Source: Chrysopilus asiliformis
Lineage: Eukaryota; Arthropoda; Insecta; Diptera; Rhagionidae
Reading direction: 5' to 3'
Assembly (NCBI GenBank): GCA_964034945.1
Contig: OZ035961.1
Span: 66,624,031-66,688,030, forward strand
DNA length: 64,000 nt
Shown piece after piece: positions 11,701 through 21,080 of this stretch. Position 1 is the stretch's first letter, and every line of letters begins with the position of its first letter. The notes beneath the pieces were generated by a model, which saw only the letters and a program-made list of their open reading frames with translations, was not told the DNA's origin and did not search any database. The translations under genes and the position numbers were made by a program.

Positions 11701-14700
11701 AGACACCTTTCCTAAACTCTCATACAAACCTAAGGTATTTAAAAAATATGTGGACATTTTTGCAGTTGTCCCAAAAGACAGAGTAAATGAAACTTTACTC
11801 AAATTAAATAGTTTGCATCCGAAAATAAATTTTCCTCCCCTTTTGAAATATTTTAGTCCTGAGAAGTAAAGATACTCTATACACGGATTTGGTACTAAAA
11901 ACCATCCACATCAGATCACATTTTGAACTACCTTTGTCATCATCCCCATCAACAGAAAATAAACACATCCTTTCAGTTGATTAATTTTGCACTTACTTTT
12001 AGCTCCGAAAATTTTCACGAAAAAAATCTAAAAAATTTTAAAGACCGTCTTATGCAAAAATAACAACCCTAAAAGCATTCTCCACAAATTGCTAAAAACT
12101 AGAACGCACAACAGCCAACCTGCTGAACCCCCAGCCCCAATATGGATAATGACCTTATGAATAGGAGCACTACTTATTGTAGGAGTTTGGGCCACAAGGT
12201 TGAACGAGGTTAATCAAAGAAACACGTCTACTCTGTTTGACTGCTTTAATAAGAGTTATCTAATATTCGCTTACTTAATATAATATGACCGAATGCCAAG
12301 CAAGGACTAACTGTATTGGAAACAATTACAAAAGTACTACAGTGGCTTACATTATATTAATGGTACTACAGAAAAAGTTGCTTAAGTTTCTTAAAGAAAA
12401 CATTAACACTAGAACGACGGAAGCGGTCATTTTGACCGCAAAGGCATTTTGAGTTCTGGTTCCACACAAATGGGTAACCTCAGCACTTTGAATTTTTTTG
12501 ACTTTTCTCATCCTATTAATGTCGTCAAATTTAAATAGATAAATATTCTGAGATTTTTAACAAAAGCGAAAAAATCAATGTTCTACAGAACGACGGTAGC
12601 GGTCAAATTGACCGCCTATAGACTTCTATTGATTCATCTCACTTCAGTTATTATTTTTCGGCGATGCTATATTCTGAACCTTGTAAATGAACTACGAGCT
12701 TCGTATTGTGCCACCAAAAAGATTCCAGCAACTCTGCCTTGTGCAACTGTAGCTAAGAGTTCAAAACGTCGTCAGTGTTCATTCTGCCGTAATAAAACGC
12801 AAGATTTTTGTGCGTCATGCGGAAAACCTACTTGTGGAAAGTGTCAAGGACGATGTATCAAAAATGTTTATTGTGAAAACTGTATCGAATAATAAACGAT
12901 GCATTATATAGCAAAACTATAAAGATAATTTTTGTTTTCATATGTTTCTTCTTATGGCGGTCAAAATGACCGCTCCCGTCGTTCTAGGTAGTTCCAAATT
13001 CCCGTCGTTCTAGTGTTAAAGACTAGGGATGGCAAACGAAAAAAAAATCGTAACGATATAATATCGTTATATCGTTATATATCGTAACGAGCGGGTTTAA
13101 GTGTTTTTAAACCGTGATTTTCGACATGAATTCCGCTCAATAGAAGGCTGAGAAGGTTTACTCGAAGGTTTTCGGGGTCGCTGATCCCGAATCTAGTGTT
13201 AGATTTTCAAAATTCGAAACGGAAGGTCCTGTAAGGATAACGAAAATATCCTTTTCCCCATTTTTTCCGGGGAAAAATGGCATTATGGGGTTTTTGGTGT
13301 CGCTGGCCACGAATCCGGTATTAGATTTCCAAAATTCAAAACGGAAGGTCTTGTAAGGATAACGCTAATATCCTTTTTCCAATTTTTCTCTGGAGAAATT
13401 GGCATTATGGGGTTTTTGGTGTCGCTGATCACCAATCTGGTGTCATACTAATTCGCAACGGAGAGTCCTGCAAAAATATGATTTTTCTCAAAAGTTTTTA
13501 AGTTCTCTTCGCTTTTCTTCGTATTATAAAACTTATACAAAAAACTTAACCCTGCAACGACGACTATGCAAGCTGGTTACATAAAAAGAAATCAAGAAAG
13601 CTTAACAAATAAAAACAAAAAAAAAAACTAAAATAGTGATTCTTAAGTAAAAAAGTCAATATAAAACTTAAAAGAAAAAAATATCGTACAAAAGTTTTGT
13701 TCATTAAAAAAAATTGCTCAACAAAAACGACATTTTTTTGTGTTAAAATCAAAGATATTGAATTTTGAGCTATTTTGACGTAGCTGATTCTGAGTCGGAC
13801 TTCACTCTACTTCTGGAGATAGCAAAAAGAAAATATTTTCGATACCAAAAAAGTTGCCTAAAAGATTTTTTTTCGTGTCGTAGAAGTAGAGTGAATCTGG
13901 TCAAAACAATGTCCGATTTAGAAACAAAATATGAATAATTTTAATTATATTTTATGTAGGTGGTATGGTTTGTGGGGTTATACTTGATGAACTTTTGTGG
14001 AACATGGAAGCTATTCATATGTACAACATCAAACGTGACACGGATAGGGATGCCATATCCCTATCCGAGGTATCGTTGAAAAATATCGAGTTTTAACCTC
14101 GATGTCGAACAGGCCGATATATCGAGGTATCGATGTTGTTATCCACGATGTTAGAACATTACTCTTCATAAAATTAGTAGAGAAATTAATTTTAGGACTA
14201 GAGGGACTAGTTTTTAGATAGATTTAATATAGCCACTCTGCTTAAAGATTTGTTTAAATTTCCTTTGGTATCAATTTTCGGTTTCATCTTTCTACAAGAT
14301 TTTGCAAAAAATACCAGAGCTAACCTGATGTGGAAATCCGTTAACCGGAAGTAACCAAAACGGCGGCTTTTTAAAAACTACGATTTCGTTTTTTGCGATT
14401 TATTCCGAAACTAACCACTTTCCAGTAGTCTCATGTATTGGAGACAATACAATTTACTACTTTTATGTATTTTACTAGAACTCCGTATCTCAAGCCGTTA
14501 TGAAGATATGCCGGTATTTCAAAAAAATATTTTTTGCGAATATCTCGAAAACTAACGGGTTTTTGGTGGTTCAACGTATAAGATGAATTGAAACCTTGTT
14601 AATTCTACCTGGGTGCACTCCATCCACAGTAGAGCATTCGCCAGGTGGCTAAATTATTTATTAAATTTAACCTTTTCAAAACATCGGAAAAATATAGAGG

Positions 14701-17027
14701 TATCGATGTTTTCAGGACGATGTTTTTTGACATTGATGTCGCCTTAAAAAAACATCGATTTTCGATATATCGAGGTTTTATGAACGATGTTGCATCCCTA
14801 GACACGGACGATATCTCTACGACTGCTCTTTTCTTAACGATTCAAAAAGCTCTCGCAAGAGAAGACGGATAGTGATACGCAAAAGATTGCGGATATGAGA
14901 TACACTTAATACAATCAAACAAGAAAAAATCATGGTCAGCATAAACTGTTATTAGCTAAAAAAAAACTAAAAAACTGCACTTGCTAATATAACAGATATT
15001 TCTGTTCTTAACTTTTTGCAAAAGATAACAGTTGTTCGTTTCCACCATAGTTTTACGTTAATTATAGTTGTATGACGTCGTGTTTATTTATTAAAATTTA
15101 TATGAACGTCCAGTTTTTTTTTCAAATTATTTATTTTGCCACTTAAGTTGTTAACTTGAGCGTCGTTGCAAACAAATTATAGTTTTTCACAAACAGATTT
15201 TCAGTAGTAAGTTCGATTTTTTTTTTTAAATTTTAGAAAAAAATATACAGGCAAAAATCACAACACTAAAATAGTGCCGTTTTCCGAAAAATTTGAGAAA
15301 AAGGAGCACCAATTCGCTCAGATTTGAATCGTTTATTAATACAAAAAGTGTTAAAAAATGGTTTCTAAGTGACTAGAATCTATAATGCTTATGGTTTTAA
15401 GTGATTTTGTGATTAGAGGAAATAATTATGGTGATTTCCGAAGAGAAAAAAATGAAAAAGTGAAAAAATGTGAGTGAATTTAATACCAAATGTGACTACG
15501 CCTATTGATTATTTTTTGATTGTCTTTCAAGCCTTATAACTTGAGTAAAAGTTGATCGATTTTAATGAAATCATTCAAGTTTTATGTAAAATTATCCACA
15601 AATACTACCAAAGAAAAACTTTGGAATCCGTATATCCGTTCACTTTTTATTGAAGTTTTTGTAGGGTATATCAAACGGTTAGTATTAGTTTTTTGATACA
15701 CAAAGTGAAGGTTAACCATAAATTCGACCGAAGAGACTATGCTTTTTCACCTCCACGGCGTTTTTCGATTTGACAGGACTTGCGATTTGCTGAGCTGTCT
15801 TATTGAATTGCATACGATTTCGTTCAGAATATGCTAGAAAGCGCTGAATAGTTAGCAAAAAAGGAAAAACGATATGTTTGGGTTAATGATTTCCTCGCAA
15901 AAATGGAAAATTTTAACATTGAACCAAATATGCTGAAAGATTTTGTCTGGGAAGAAAAAGGGATCACTTTAAAGACATTTGTCAACCCTTTTTTCGCCGC
16001 TCTCATTGTTTTTTATGCGATTAGCGAGAGATTTTGATGAGATGAACGTACGGCTTTTTTTGCTACAATAAATAAACAATAAATAAAATGAACGTATTAG
16101 TTCAACATTTTCAATTTTTTGTAAAATTATTATTCAGGTTCAGCCGTTCCTGCTGACCGACAACCGCTCTCCCCTCCGCCACCTGCCGCGTTCATGATGA
16201 ACAAAATTTGTCCAACCCCTTCAGCGTTGCCTATACAAATCTGTAAGTTTTTTGTGGTTTTTCTGCAAAACAGTGCATCAGATTGAAAAACTATAAGTGC
16301 AAAAAGTGTGCAGAATACAATTTTGTATAACAGAGTTCTAAAACACGATTTTACATAACTATTCCATTAATCAAAATTAAATTTGACCATTGTTTTTCTC
16401 TTTCCATATAAATATATATGATTGATTGTTATCGTAAATAACGTATGAAATTTACTGTTTTCTTTTATGACTATTGCCATAGGAGCTATTTACAATGAAA
16501 TCTTGTGATACAACATTCTAAGTGGCAAGATCTTTCATAAAAATTAGTAAAACGAATAACTTTTGATACCACTTAATACTTAGCTTTTGATACTTTCATT
16601 GTTTTACTTATATATTTTTACAATGTTGTTGTCCAAAAAAGACAATACCGAATGGCGACAACCCACGTATAGTATTCTAATTTGAAAAGGATTTCCAGTC
16701 CTCTTCATATGTTGGGAACTGTGTTTATTTTACTTGCGGTTAAAAAAGTGTAGTGTTAATGTATCTAGTGTTTATTAAATACAAACACAGAGACGAGTTT
16801 GCATGTACATGTGTAGATACTTACAAGTATATTAATGTTCTAGTGATCTAACCTTTACTCACCTTAAGGGTAACACCACCCAAGTCGTACTCTCGATTGT
16901 ACAAATCCTCCACAGTTGCCCGGTATTTATCCGTGTATGTTTTAAATAGAAATCTTTTGAGGATGCAGCTTTTTCCTACTCCTGCGCCACCCAATATTAC
17001 CAGACGGATACGTTCAAAATCAGACAT
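5651..17027 (-). CDS. Ras-family small GTPase gene, three exons visible, 3' end missing
   Basis: Small GTP-binding protein of the Ras subfamily, expected to switch between GDP and GTP forms in membrane-linked signalling. Exons 17027-16863, 6094-5927 and 5760-5651 give 147 complete codons plus two bases of codon 148. Seen in the translation: P-loop GGAGVGKS (residues 13-20), switch I with YRATVEDLY (35-43), DTSGD (60-64), FPAMRRLSI (67-75), and the guanine-specificity box NKSD (120-123). The FPAMRRLSI block resembles the Di-Ras, RASD/Rhes and RASL relatives more than H-Ras. The position of the catalytic Gln61 of H-Ras is Asp64 here, as in Ras relatives that hydrolyse GTP poorly. The SAK box and C terminus are not found; the last donor at 5650 points to at least one more exon to the left. 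Intron 1 is 10.8 kb and intron 2 is 166 bp. I recognise the family but not a definite gene name. Confidence 0.9.
5927..6094 (-). CDS. Ras-like GTPase exon 2
   Basis: The acceptor TCACAG (6100-6095) and donor GTAAAG (5926-5921) bracket 56 codons, residues 56-111, phase 0 on both sides. It carries VDILDTSGD (switch II start), FPAMRRLSI and the hydrophobic strand AFLLVYA. It joins exon 1 without a frame break (LK then VDILD). Confidence 0.92.
6240..7085. repeat. Degenerate two-unit dispersed repeat in GTPase intron 1
   Basis: Two diverged units (about 6290-6560 and 6780-7075) share an AACTGGTAAGAAA-type block, AACCTTGG(A/G)TTGA, TCTAAA, and TTGACG(C/T)TA(T/G)TA. The second ends in ACAGACAGACAGACACACAA. 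This tail layout is common in arthropod repeats. No coding content. Confidence 0.4.
7086..8249. repeat. Pyrimidine-rich tract on plus strand
   Basis: Outside the hAT at 7210-7954, the strand is dominated by TCTTC/TTCGTC motifs, so the complement is GAAGAC-rich. Minus-strand frames read acidic and lysine-rich text but are broken by stops. It looks like a decayed short-period satellite. Confidence 0.4.
7210..7954. mobile_element. Non-autonomous hAT element, copy 1
   Basis: An 8-bp duplication CATATTAC (7202-7209 and 7955-7962) brackets ends TAGGGATGCCAAC and GTTGCATCCCTA. Sub-terminal regions are full of ATCGAT/ATATCGA motifs, as in many hATs. The interior includes R2-like sequence (GAAATCCGTTAACCGGAAGT) but no transposase. 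A sister copy lies at 14045-14800. Confidence 0.85.
8252..9556 (-). mobile_element. Complete DD41D (rosa-like) Tc1/mariner transposon
   Basis: The 1305-bp element is flanked by TA (8250-8251 and 9557-9558). Its terminal inverted repeats are about 32 bp and appear perfect, beginning AAGGGTGGTTAAATTTTAAG. It encodes one uninterrupted transposase at 8358-9443. Intact ends, target duplication and frame make it a candidate for a recently active copy. Confidence 0.93.
8358..9443 (-). CDS. DD41D mariner-type transposase, 361 aa, intact
   Basis: Cut-and-paste transposase of the IS630-Tc1-mariner superfamily, acting in the nucleus on its own terminal repeats with TA targets. Residues 1-115 form the DNA-binding region with helix-turn-helix features (YTIEQRVKVIQAYYENG; PRSSLMNIMHKDL). 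The catalytic triad is D159 (IIFSDEAHFHL), D252 (WLQQDGATCH) and D294 (CDLTPLDFFLWGY), with 41 residues between the second and third, which defines DD41D, the rosa family. The ATG at 9443 is the only suitable start and lies about 110 bp inside the right end. No frameshift or stop. Length is normal for the group. Activity is inferred, not shown. Confidence 0.92.
   Translation of the reverse strand: MERYTIEQRVKVIQAYYENGRSNQNAYRALRDFFGQFNRPNVRTIGKIVQKFEQTGSVGDVKTPVHARTARTAENIAAVRDSVAEEPSTSTRRRAQQLHLPRSSLMNIMHKDLHLHAYKVQLTQELKPLDHFKRRQWSEWWQEMATVDDQFSKKIIFSDEAHFHLSGFVNKQNSRIWANDNPRVIVEKPMHPQRVTVWCGLWAGGIIGPYFFQNEAGQAVTVNGVRYREMITNLLWPELEDMDVDDMWLQQDGATCHTATETIALLRDKFNGRVISRGGDVNWPPRSCDLTPLDFFLWGYLKEKVYVDKPATIQELKDEIIRHINGIEPQLCLSVIENLDHRMEVCRRGRGGHLADILFHT
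9559..10094. mobile_element. hAT-like TAGTAG element, left end lost
   Basis: It shares TAGTAGTAGATTGAT, AACCGAAAAATTG-type and CTACTACAATTGTAGTAG blocks with the hAT at 21470-23519. The right end is GGTGACATCTATG. The expected left terminus is missing: sequence starts at the DD41D insertion boundary. From 10095 to 10800 nothing recognisable was seen. Confidence 0.55.
10801..12130 (+). pseudogene. Penelope-like retroelement relic
   Basis: Reverse transcriptase pieces of the Penelope type: YALPKTHKPNILLRPMV at about 10800, SFDIVSLFTSVPV at about 11525, FGIPMGNSISP at about 11660, and a KYVDIFAVVPKDRVN block at about 11745, in order on the plus strand. Many stops and frameshifts make it a pseudogene. 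The catalytic YVDD-type motif has lost a residue. A LINE fragment interrupts it at 10888-11403. The 3' boundary is uncertain and no GIY-YIG domain was identified. Confidence 0.75.
10888..11403 (+). mobile_element. 5'-truncated LINE 3' end with poly(A), inside the Penelope relic
   Basis: A frame ending at 11102 reads IPIHRTNLLFKSPIMRSQD and then NKIFMDIDLFSVEQMPLKKQ, like the C-terminal tail of Jockey-type ORF2. An AT-rich 3' UTR, AATAAA at about 11375 and an A-tract of about 26 bases follow. A short AAGAT repeat at 10883-10887 and 11402-11406 may be the target duplication. Confidence 0.5.
12407..13015 (+). mobile_element. piggyBac-family derivative
   Basis: TTAA duplications (12403-12406 and 13016-13019) flank ends CACTAGAACGACGG and CCGTCGTTCTAGTG. 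The motif GCGGTCAAATTGACCGC recurs subterminally, as piggyBac internal repeats do. The interior retains only the 3' end of a transposase gene. Length 609 bp. Confidence 0.85.
12578..12892 (+). pseudogene. piggyBac transposase C-terminal cysteine-rich domain remnant
   Basis: The meaningful part is residues 63-104: RRQCSFCRNKTQDFCASCGK and then CGKCQ, CIKNVYCENCIE, a run of CxxC pairs matching the zinc-binding C-terminal domain of piggyBac transposases, which binds the terminal DNA. The catalytic domain is absent, so the copy is non-autonomous. The upstream ~60 residues are probably non-coding sequence read through. Confidence 0.7.
13023..13110. repeat. hAT-type terminus, unpaired
   Basis: TAGGGATGGCAAACG followed by repeated ATCGTTATATCGTTAT motifs is a typical hAT end with sub-terminal repeats. 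No matching right end or 8-bp duplication was found, so it may be truncated. Confidence 0.4.
13150..13490. repeat. 122-bp tandem repeat array 1 (about 2.7 units)
   Basis: GTCGCTG recurs at 13177, 13299 and 13421, exactly 122 bp apart, with surrounding sequence conserved (GGTTTTTGGTGTCGCTG, ACGGAAGGTCCTGTAAGGAT). Array 2 at 31859-32205 is the same repeat on the opposite strand. Confidence 0.8.
13590..13998. repeat. Dispersed repeat R3, copy 2
   Basis: Second copy of the 1508-1880 sequence, with an extra block around 13700-13740. The internal hairpin is partly kept (CACTCTACTTCTGGAGATA and TAGAAGTAGAGTGAATCTGG). Confidence 0.6.
14045..14800. mobile_element. Non-autonomous hAT element, copy 2
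   Basis: The 8-bp duplication GACACGGA (14037-14044 and 14801-14808) brackets TAGGGATGCC and TTGCATCCCTA ends. It is a sister of 7210-7954 with a different central stretch (14415-14520). No transposase. From 14809 to 15820 no further feature was recognised. Confidence 0.87.
15831..16037 (+). pseudogene. Protein-like reading frame with one in-frame stop, unrecognised
   Basis: From an ATG at 15831 the frame runs 68 codons to a TGA at 16035, interrupted only by a TAG at codon 7. The text contains KKEKRYVWVNDFLAKME, then DFVWEEKGITLKTFVNP and a hydrophobic end, with a composition more like protein than random AT-rich DNA. AATAAA-type signals follow (16068 onward). It may be a decayed transposase piece or retrocopy; no family is claimed. 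Confidence 0.25.
16137..16241 (+). CDS. Candidate internal exon of an unknown gene
   Basis: A 105-bp GC-rich island in AT-rich DNA, preceded on the plus strand by an acceptor-like TTATTATTCAG and followed by a strong donor GTAAGT. Only one plus-strand frame is open throughout, reading SAVPADRQPLSPPPP and then AAFMMNKICPTPSALP, proline-rich and probably disordered; it enters and leaves in phase 1. On the minus strand an alternative frame is also open and ends at a TAA immediately past the plus-strand acceptor, so it could be a terminal exon on the GTPase strand. It lies in GTPase intron 1. I do not recognise the protein. It could also be a fragment of a mobile element. Confidence 0.35.
16863..17027 (-). 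CDS. Ras-like GTPase exon 1
   Basis: It encodes residues 1-55, from MSDFERIRLVILGG to GGVTLK. The ATG at 17027-17025 is the natural start because the P-loop begins 12 residues later, as in the family. The exon ends in AAG followed by the donor GTGAGT (16862-16857), in phase 0. Base composition is richer in GC than the surrounding intron. Confidence 0.92.
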
Positions 17028-17043
17028 TGTTATTTGTTTTCTG

Positions 17044-17051
17044 TTACGTCA
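17044..17051 (-). promoter_or_regulatory. CRE/ATF-like site just upstream of GTPase start
   Basis: TGACGTAA on the minus strand lies 17-24 bases before the ATG. It matches a cAMP-response/ATF half-consensus. A single 8-mer may be chance, and the transcription start is unknown. Confidence 0.15.
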
Positions 17052-17670
17052 CACTGTAATAATTGCTATCTTATATCTATAGATAATACTGCAGTATAAT
17101 AAACTCCTTCGTATAGCTATGACTTTAAGGTTCATTAATTTTTTTCTCCTGTGCAACTTAAACTTTTCCACACAAGTTTATTGTTTGGGGTTATTTCTAG
17201 TGTGTATATACAAGTTTTCCAAGCAAATTGGAACTTTAATTTTAGTTAACTGATTCATCGAATCCTTTATTCTGCACTGTTTAGTTCAGTTTAGTTTAGT
17301 CCAATTTCATTGAAATGATCGTACACTTTGAAAATAAATTATTTTCCTTTGGGATATTTTGACGCTTATCTCGTTTTGTAGTTTATTAGTGCTGTTCTCA
17401 AGATTATAAAGTGAAAGTTACTTGAACGCCTAAATTTTCCTTCTTGAACTTTTTACAGATCCAAAATTGTTTTTTTTAATGATTTCTTAAAATTAATTGG
17501 GTCCCAAAATTGTGTTTGTTTTAGATACTTTTTAATTAACTGTACGTTGCTCAATTTGTATAGCTAAGCATAGTTCCCTGTTATTGTGATCTGTTGATTT
17601 TATTGATGTCCGATAAAAAGAATGTCCATCTCTTCTGAAACAAAAAAAAACTTTAATTAATATTTTTATA

Positions 17671-18012
17671 CAGGGTGTTCCAATATCTTAGACCGATGTT
17701 AAGAGAAAATAAGACAATGTTCTTTGTTAATTTTTTTTTGGCACACCTCCACTGGATGGTCAAAATTTTGCATGACATCTCTGCATAATTGCTTCTCGAT
17801 CCCACAAATATGCCTTATTATCTCATCCTTCAACTGTTGAATTATTGTTGGCTTACTGGTATACACCTTACTTTTAAGATAACCCCAAAAGAAGAAGTCC
17901 AAAGGCGTCAAATCGCACGATTGTGGTGGCCAATTGACTTCGTCAATTAGATCACAAAGTGCACTAAACACATTTTTGTTTGAACGCCTATTTTCGTTGT
18001 AGCCTTCAATTA
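17671..18012 (-). pseudogene. Internally deleted DD41D transposon relic
   Basis: The left end CAGGGTGTTCCAATATC follows TA (17669-17670). The minus strand encodes the transposase C-terminal part (VNWPPQSCDLTPLDFFFWGY and KDEIIRHICGIEKQLC), homologous to residues 281-345 of the intact copy. At about 17940 it jumps to sequence matching the N-terminal coding region, so the middle is deleted. The right end is cut by the Harbinger element at 18013. It belongs to a related but distinct subfamily. Confidence 0.75.
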
Positions 18013-18578
18013 AGGTAGAAATACACGACGGGAGACTTTGGTCTCTTAGACCAAAAATTTCGCCTCTGCATACAAAGAGACCTGTGTATACACTTCGGAG
18101 ACCGGAGATTTGTCTCCAAGTATCAAGTCTCTAGGGTCTCTTGGGAGACTTAAGTTTCTTGCCGTGTAGCTACTAATGAGAGAGTCTCTTTAATGCGTCT
18201 CCGGTCTTCAAAACGTTTTGATATCTATTTCTTGGTCTCCGGAGACGACTTATGACATTTTACGAAATTGTTTTGTGGGAACGAGAATTTGTTTCGTTGT
18301 TTTGAGATTAAAGGTCAGTTTTTATAAAGAAAAAAAGTGTTTTTACTTATTTTATATTTTAGATTAGTGATATTGTTGTTATGCTCAGAGACGAGATACC
18401 TGCGTCGTGTATGCACTCCAGAGACTTTCCTTTTAGAGACTTTTTAGTAAACGTCACCGGAGATATTTTTTTTATCTCCAGACTTAAATGTCTGTGATCG
18501 TGTATACACTTTGGAGATTTTTGCCTTTTGTACCCTGGAGACCAGAGACCAAAGTCTCTCGTCGTGTATTTCTACAAT
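18013..18578 (-). mobile_element. PIF/Harbinger-type MITE, uninterrupted copy
   Basis: TTA occurs at both flanks (18010-18012 and 18579-18581). The ends are AGGTAGAAATACACGACG and the complementary CGTCGTGTATTTCTAC. The interior is rich in GAGACC/GGTCTC. It matches the copy at 54296-57172 in reverse orientation but lacks its insertions and the start of the transposase frame. Confidence 0.75.
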
Positions 18579-18758
18579 TTAGTCGGGCGGACAGACGGCC
18601 AGACATGCGGACAATTCGGGTCATGTTTTTAGAAATATAAACTTGTGAAAGTTTTTTTTGCATTATTAATTAATAAAAAAAAAATAACGGCTCATATGTG
18701 AGAAGCTCTTATTATAACTGGAATCATGAATGTCTAACAAAGCAATGAACTAGTTTAA

Positions 18759-19292
18759 CCCTTTCATGCATACATTTTTCCATGCAATTAATTTTCATGG
18801 TTTTTGGTATCCGAGGGTTTTTGGGGTCGCTAATTACGAATCTGAAGTCAAAACTTCTAAATTCAAAATGGCGGATCCAATATGGCGGTCAAAAAAGTAA
18901 AATTGATTAGATTACGCTAAAAACTAGTACGCAATTTTATCTTTTTTGACCGCCATATTGGATCCGCCATTTTGAATTTTGAAGTTTTGACTTCAGATTC
19001 GTAATTAGCGATCCCAAAAACCTTTATAAAGCTGATTACCGATTTTTTAACTGTAATAGATTTGCCACAGTTACATTTAATCTGCAAAATAGCTACTTTT
19101 TTGCTCTTTATTTATTTATAAAATGCAGTAATTATAAAAAAAAGTGCGTATCACTTTTTTTCATAACAATTGATGTCCTAGGATACTTACGAAATAAATT
19201 TAGTCAATATAAGTGCATGAAATATATGTTATAATATTAAAAAACTGAATTAGAAAAGGTGTTGTTGTACAACAACACTATGCAACAAAGGG
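18759..19292. mobile_element. TTAA-flanked element (piggyBac or Kolobok type)
   Basis: TTAA flanks (18755-18758 and 19293-19296) and ends CCCTTTCATGCATA and TATGCAACAAAGGG support a 534-bp element. No transposase. It contains a large palindrome at 18815-19025. The stretch 19297-20586 shows nothing recognisable except a 122-bp-repeat fragment at about 19540-19590. Confidence 0.65.
18815..19025. repeat. Palindrome built from 122-bp-repeat-like sequence
   Basis: Arms of about 90 bp (18815-18904 and 18932-19025) with a 27-bp loop. They share GGTCGCTAATTACGAATCTG and AATGGCGGATCC. The outer arms resemble the unit of the tandem arrays at 13150 and 31859. Confidence 0.75.
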
Positions 19293-20586
19293 TTAAGGAC
19301 AACATATTTTTAATGCAAAAGGTCTTGGACGAAACACAAAAAAACTAAAATGTCACTTCAGACATACACAGCCCACCATCGATACTCCAAGCGGTGATAA
19401 AGGACAGCCCCGTTTTGGTTCCGATAACCGTTTTGCAAAAATCTGTGAGATCGATTTATTTCACAATAATAAGCCTTAAACTATTTTGTCCGGATTGTTT
19501 TTGGATTTGAAAGCTGTTATCGTCACATATCTGGAGGATATCTGAACGAATCTGGTGTTAGAATTTTAAAATTCGGAACGGAAGGTCAACTAATTCTAAA
19601 AAACTACTCACAACTGGTTGTTTTCGCTATAAATTTCCTAAAGCAAATAAAACCACTCATCTGATAAGTAGAGTCAGAACTCTTTTACATTTCAACATTT
19701 CTCATATTTACTGAATTTCAATTGAATTGTGTCAGTGAAATGTTAGTGTATTACTTTATTAAATTACTGCACGTTTTAGTAAGGCTTGATCTCAGCTAGT
19801 AATTTAAAAAGGGTCAACTTTTCTAATTAGTCCATTAATTAGCATTTCCCCTAGTCTTTTACTTTCTATTTAAACGGAATTTTAGTGAAAAAAGGATTAC
19901 ACTAACTTTTCTTTTTGAAACACATCCAGTAGATACCAATTTAAATTACCAAATCATCTATCCTTAAATGTCTTTCATTTCTTCATCTTTTGTTGGAAAA
20001 TTATTTCTCGCTCAGGGAAATAACGCAGGGATTTATTTTATTACTAAGGTTTCTCAAAAATTACTACTTTGGTACAATTGCTATGGCATTTGAGATATAC
20101 CTGTTTATTTCGAATATCATATTTATACTGTATAAGTTGAATAAATAAGACCCAACCATCAGTACCATGTCGTACCAAACTCTTTAAATAGCCAAATCAA
20201 AAAGTTGGTTCGAAAATAAAGTTAGGCCTGTCCAAATAGAACGAAAGACACAAACTTTATACTGATACAAGGAAAAAGGTATACAAAAATATTACGGATA
20301 CAACAAGCAAAATACCGAATTAATTAAAATCCTGAATCTATCATACATATAATATTTCTACTCTACAATTTATCCCTCAAGTGGGTCTCAAGTTAACCGT
20401 AATAGCGAATTTACCTCATACTAACTATTGAATTAATTCTTGAAGTGTAACTCTAGAGGTTGTGGTTGTACTAGTTTAAGTGGTTTATTAAATAGACATG
20501 TTCTTGATTTCTGACCAACCGTACAGGAATCGTAATTGAGAAATTAAAATCTATTCCGTTTTTTTTGTGAATTAATTTAGAAAATA

Positions 20587-21080
20587 AACATAACAAAAGC
20601 AACAATTGCCAATCGGGCCAATCTGGCAATAATTGAAAACCTGTATGGTAATATGGCATTGTTGGAGCTTTAAGTGAACGGCGAACAGTTGCATCAAATT
20701 CCACTTTGATGTCAAACTTTTCAAAAAGATTTTTTTTAAATTTATTCCAATCGGATTTGTATGTATGAGTGTTTTATGTAGAATCATTTCCTAAATAACT
20801 TTTGTTCTTGCACTTTTTTGATAAGATGCACCGTTTTTGAGATATTCGCAAAAAACCTTTTCGTTCGTATAATGGTCCATTTTTACCCATTAACGAACTT
20901 AGCCTTGCATTTTACCAAAAACGAACAGACGGACGGATGGACATGCAAAATCCATTTTTTTTTTTATCATTCTAAACACACTGGTGTAATTCATTTTTAT
21001 TTGTGATGACGGGAACTTGGCGTTACAAAAGGTAAGGCAAATTTAATATACCCTTTGGTTTCACCATACGTGTATAAAAA
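20587..21080 (-). mobile_element. DINE-1/Helentron-like repeat, copy B
   Basis: Full-length but diverged copy, with a duplicated GCCAATC in the stem-loop, a shortened middle, and ACGGACGG microsatellite. The end reads TTTCACCATACGTGTATAAA. No protein. From 21081 to 21461 nothing was recognised. Confidence 0.6.
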
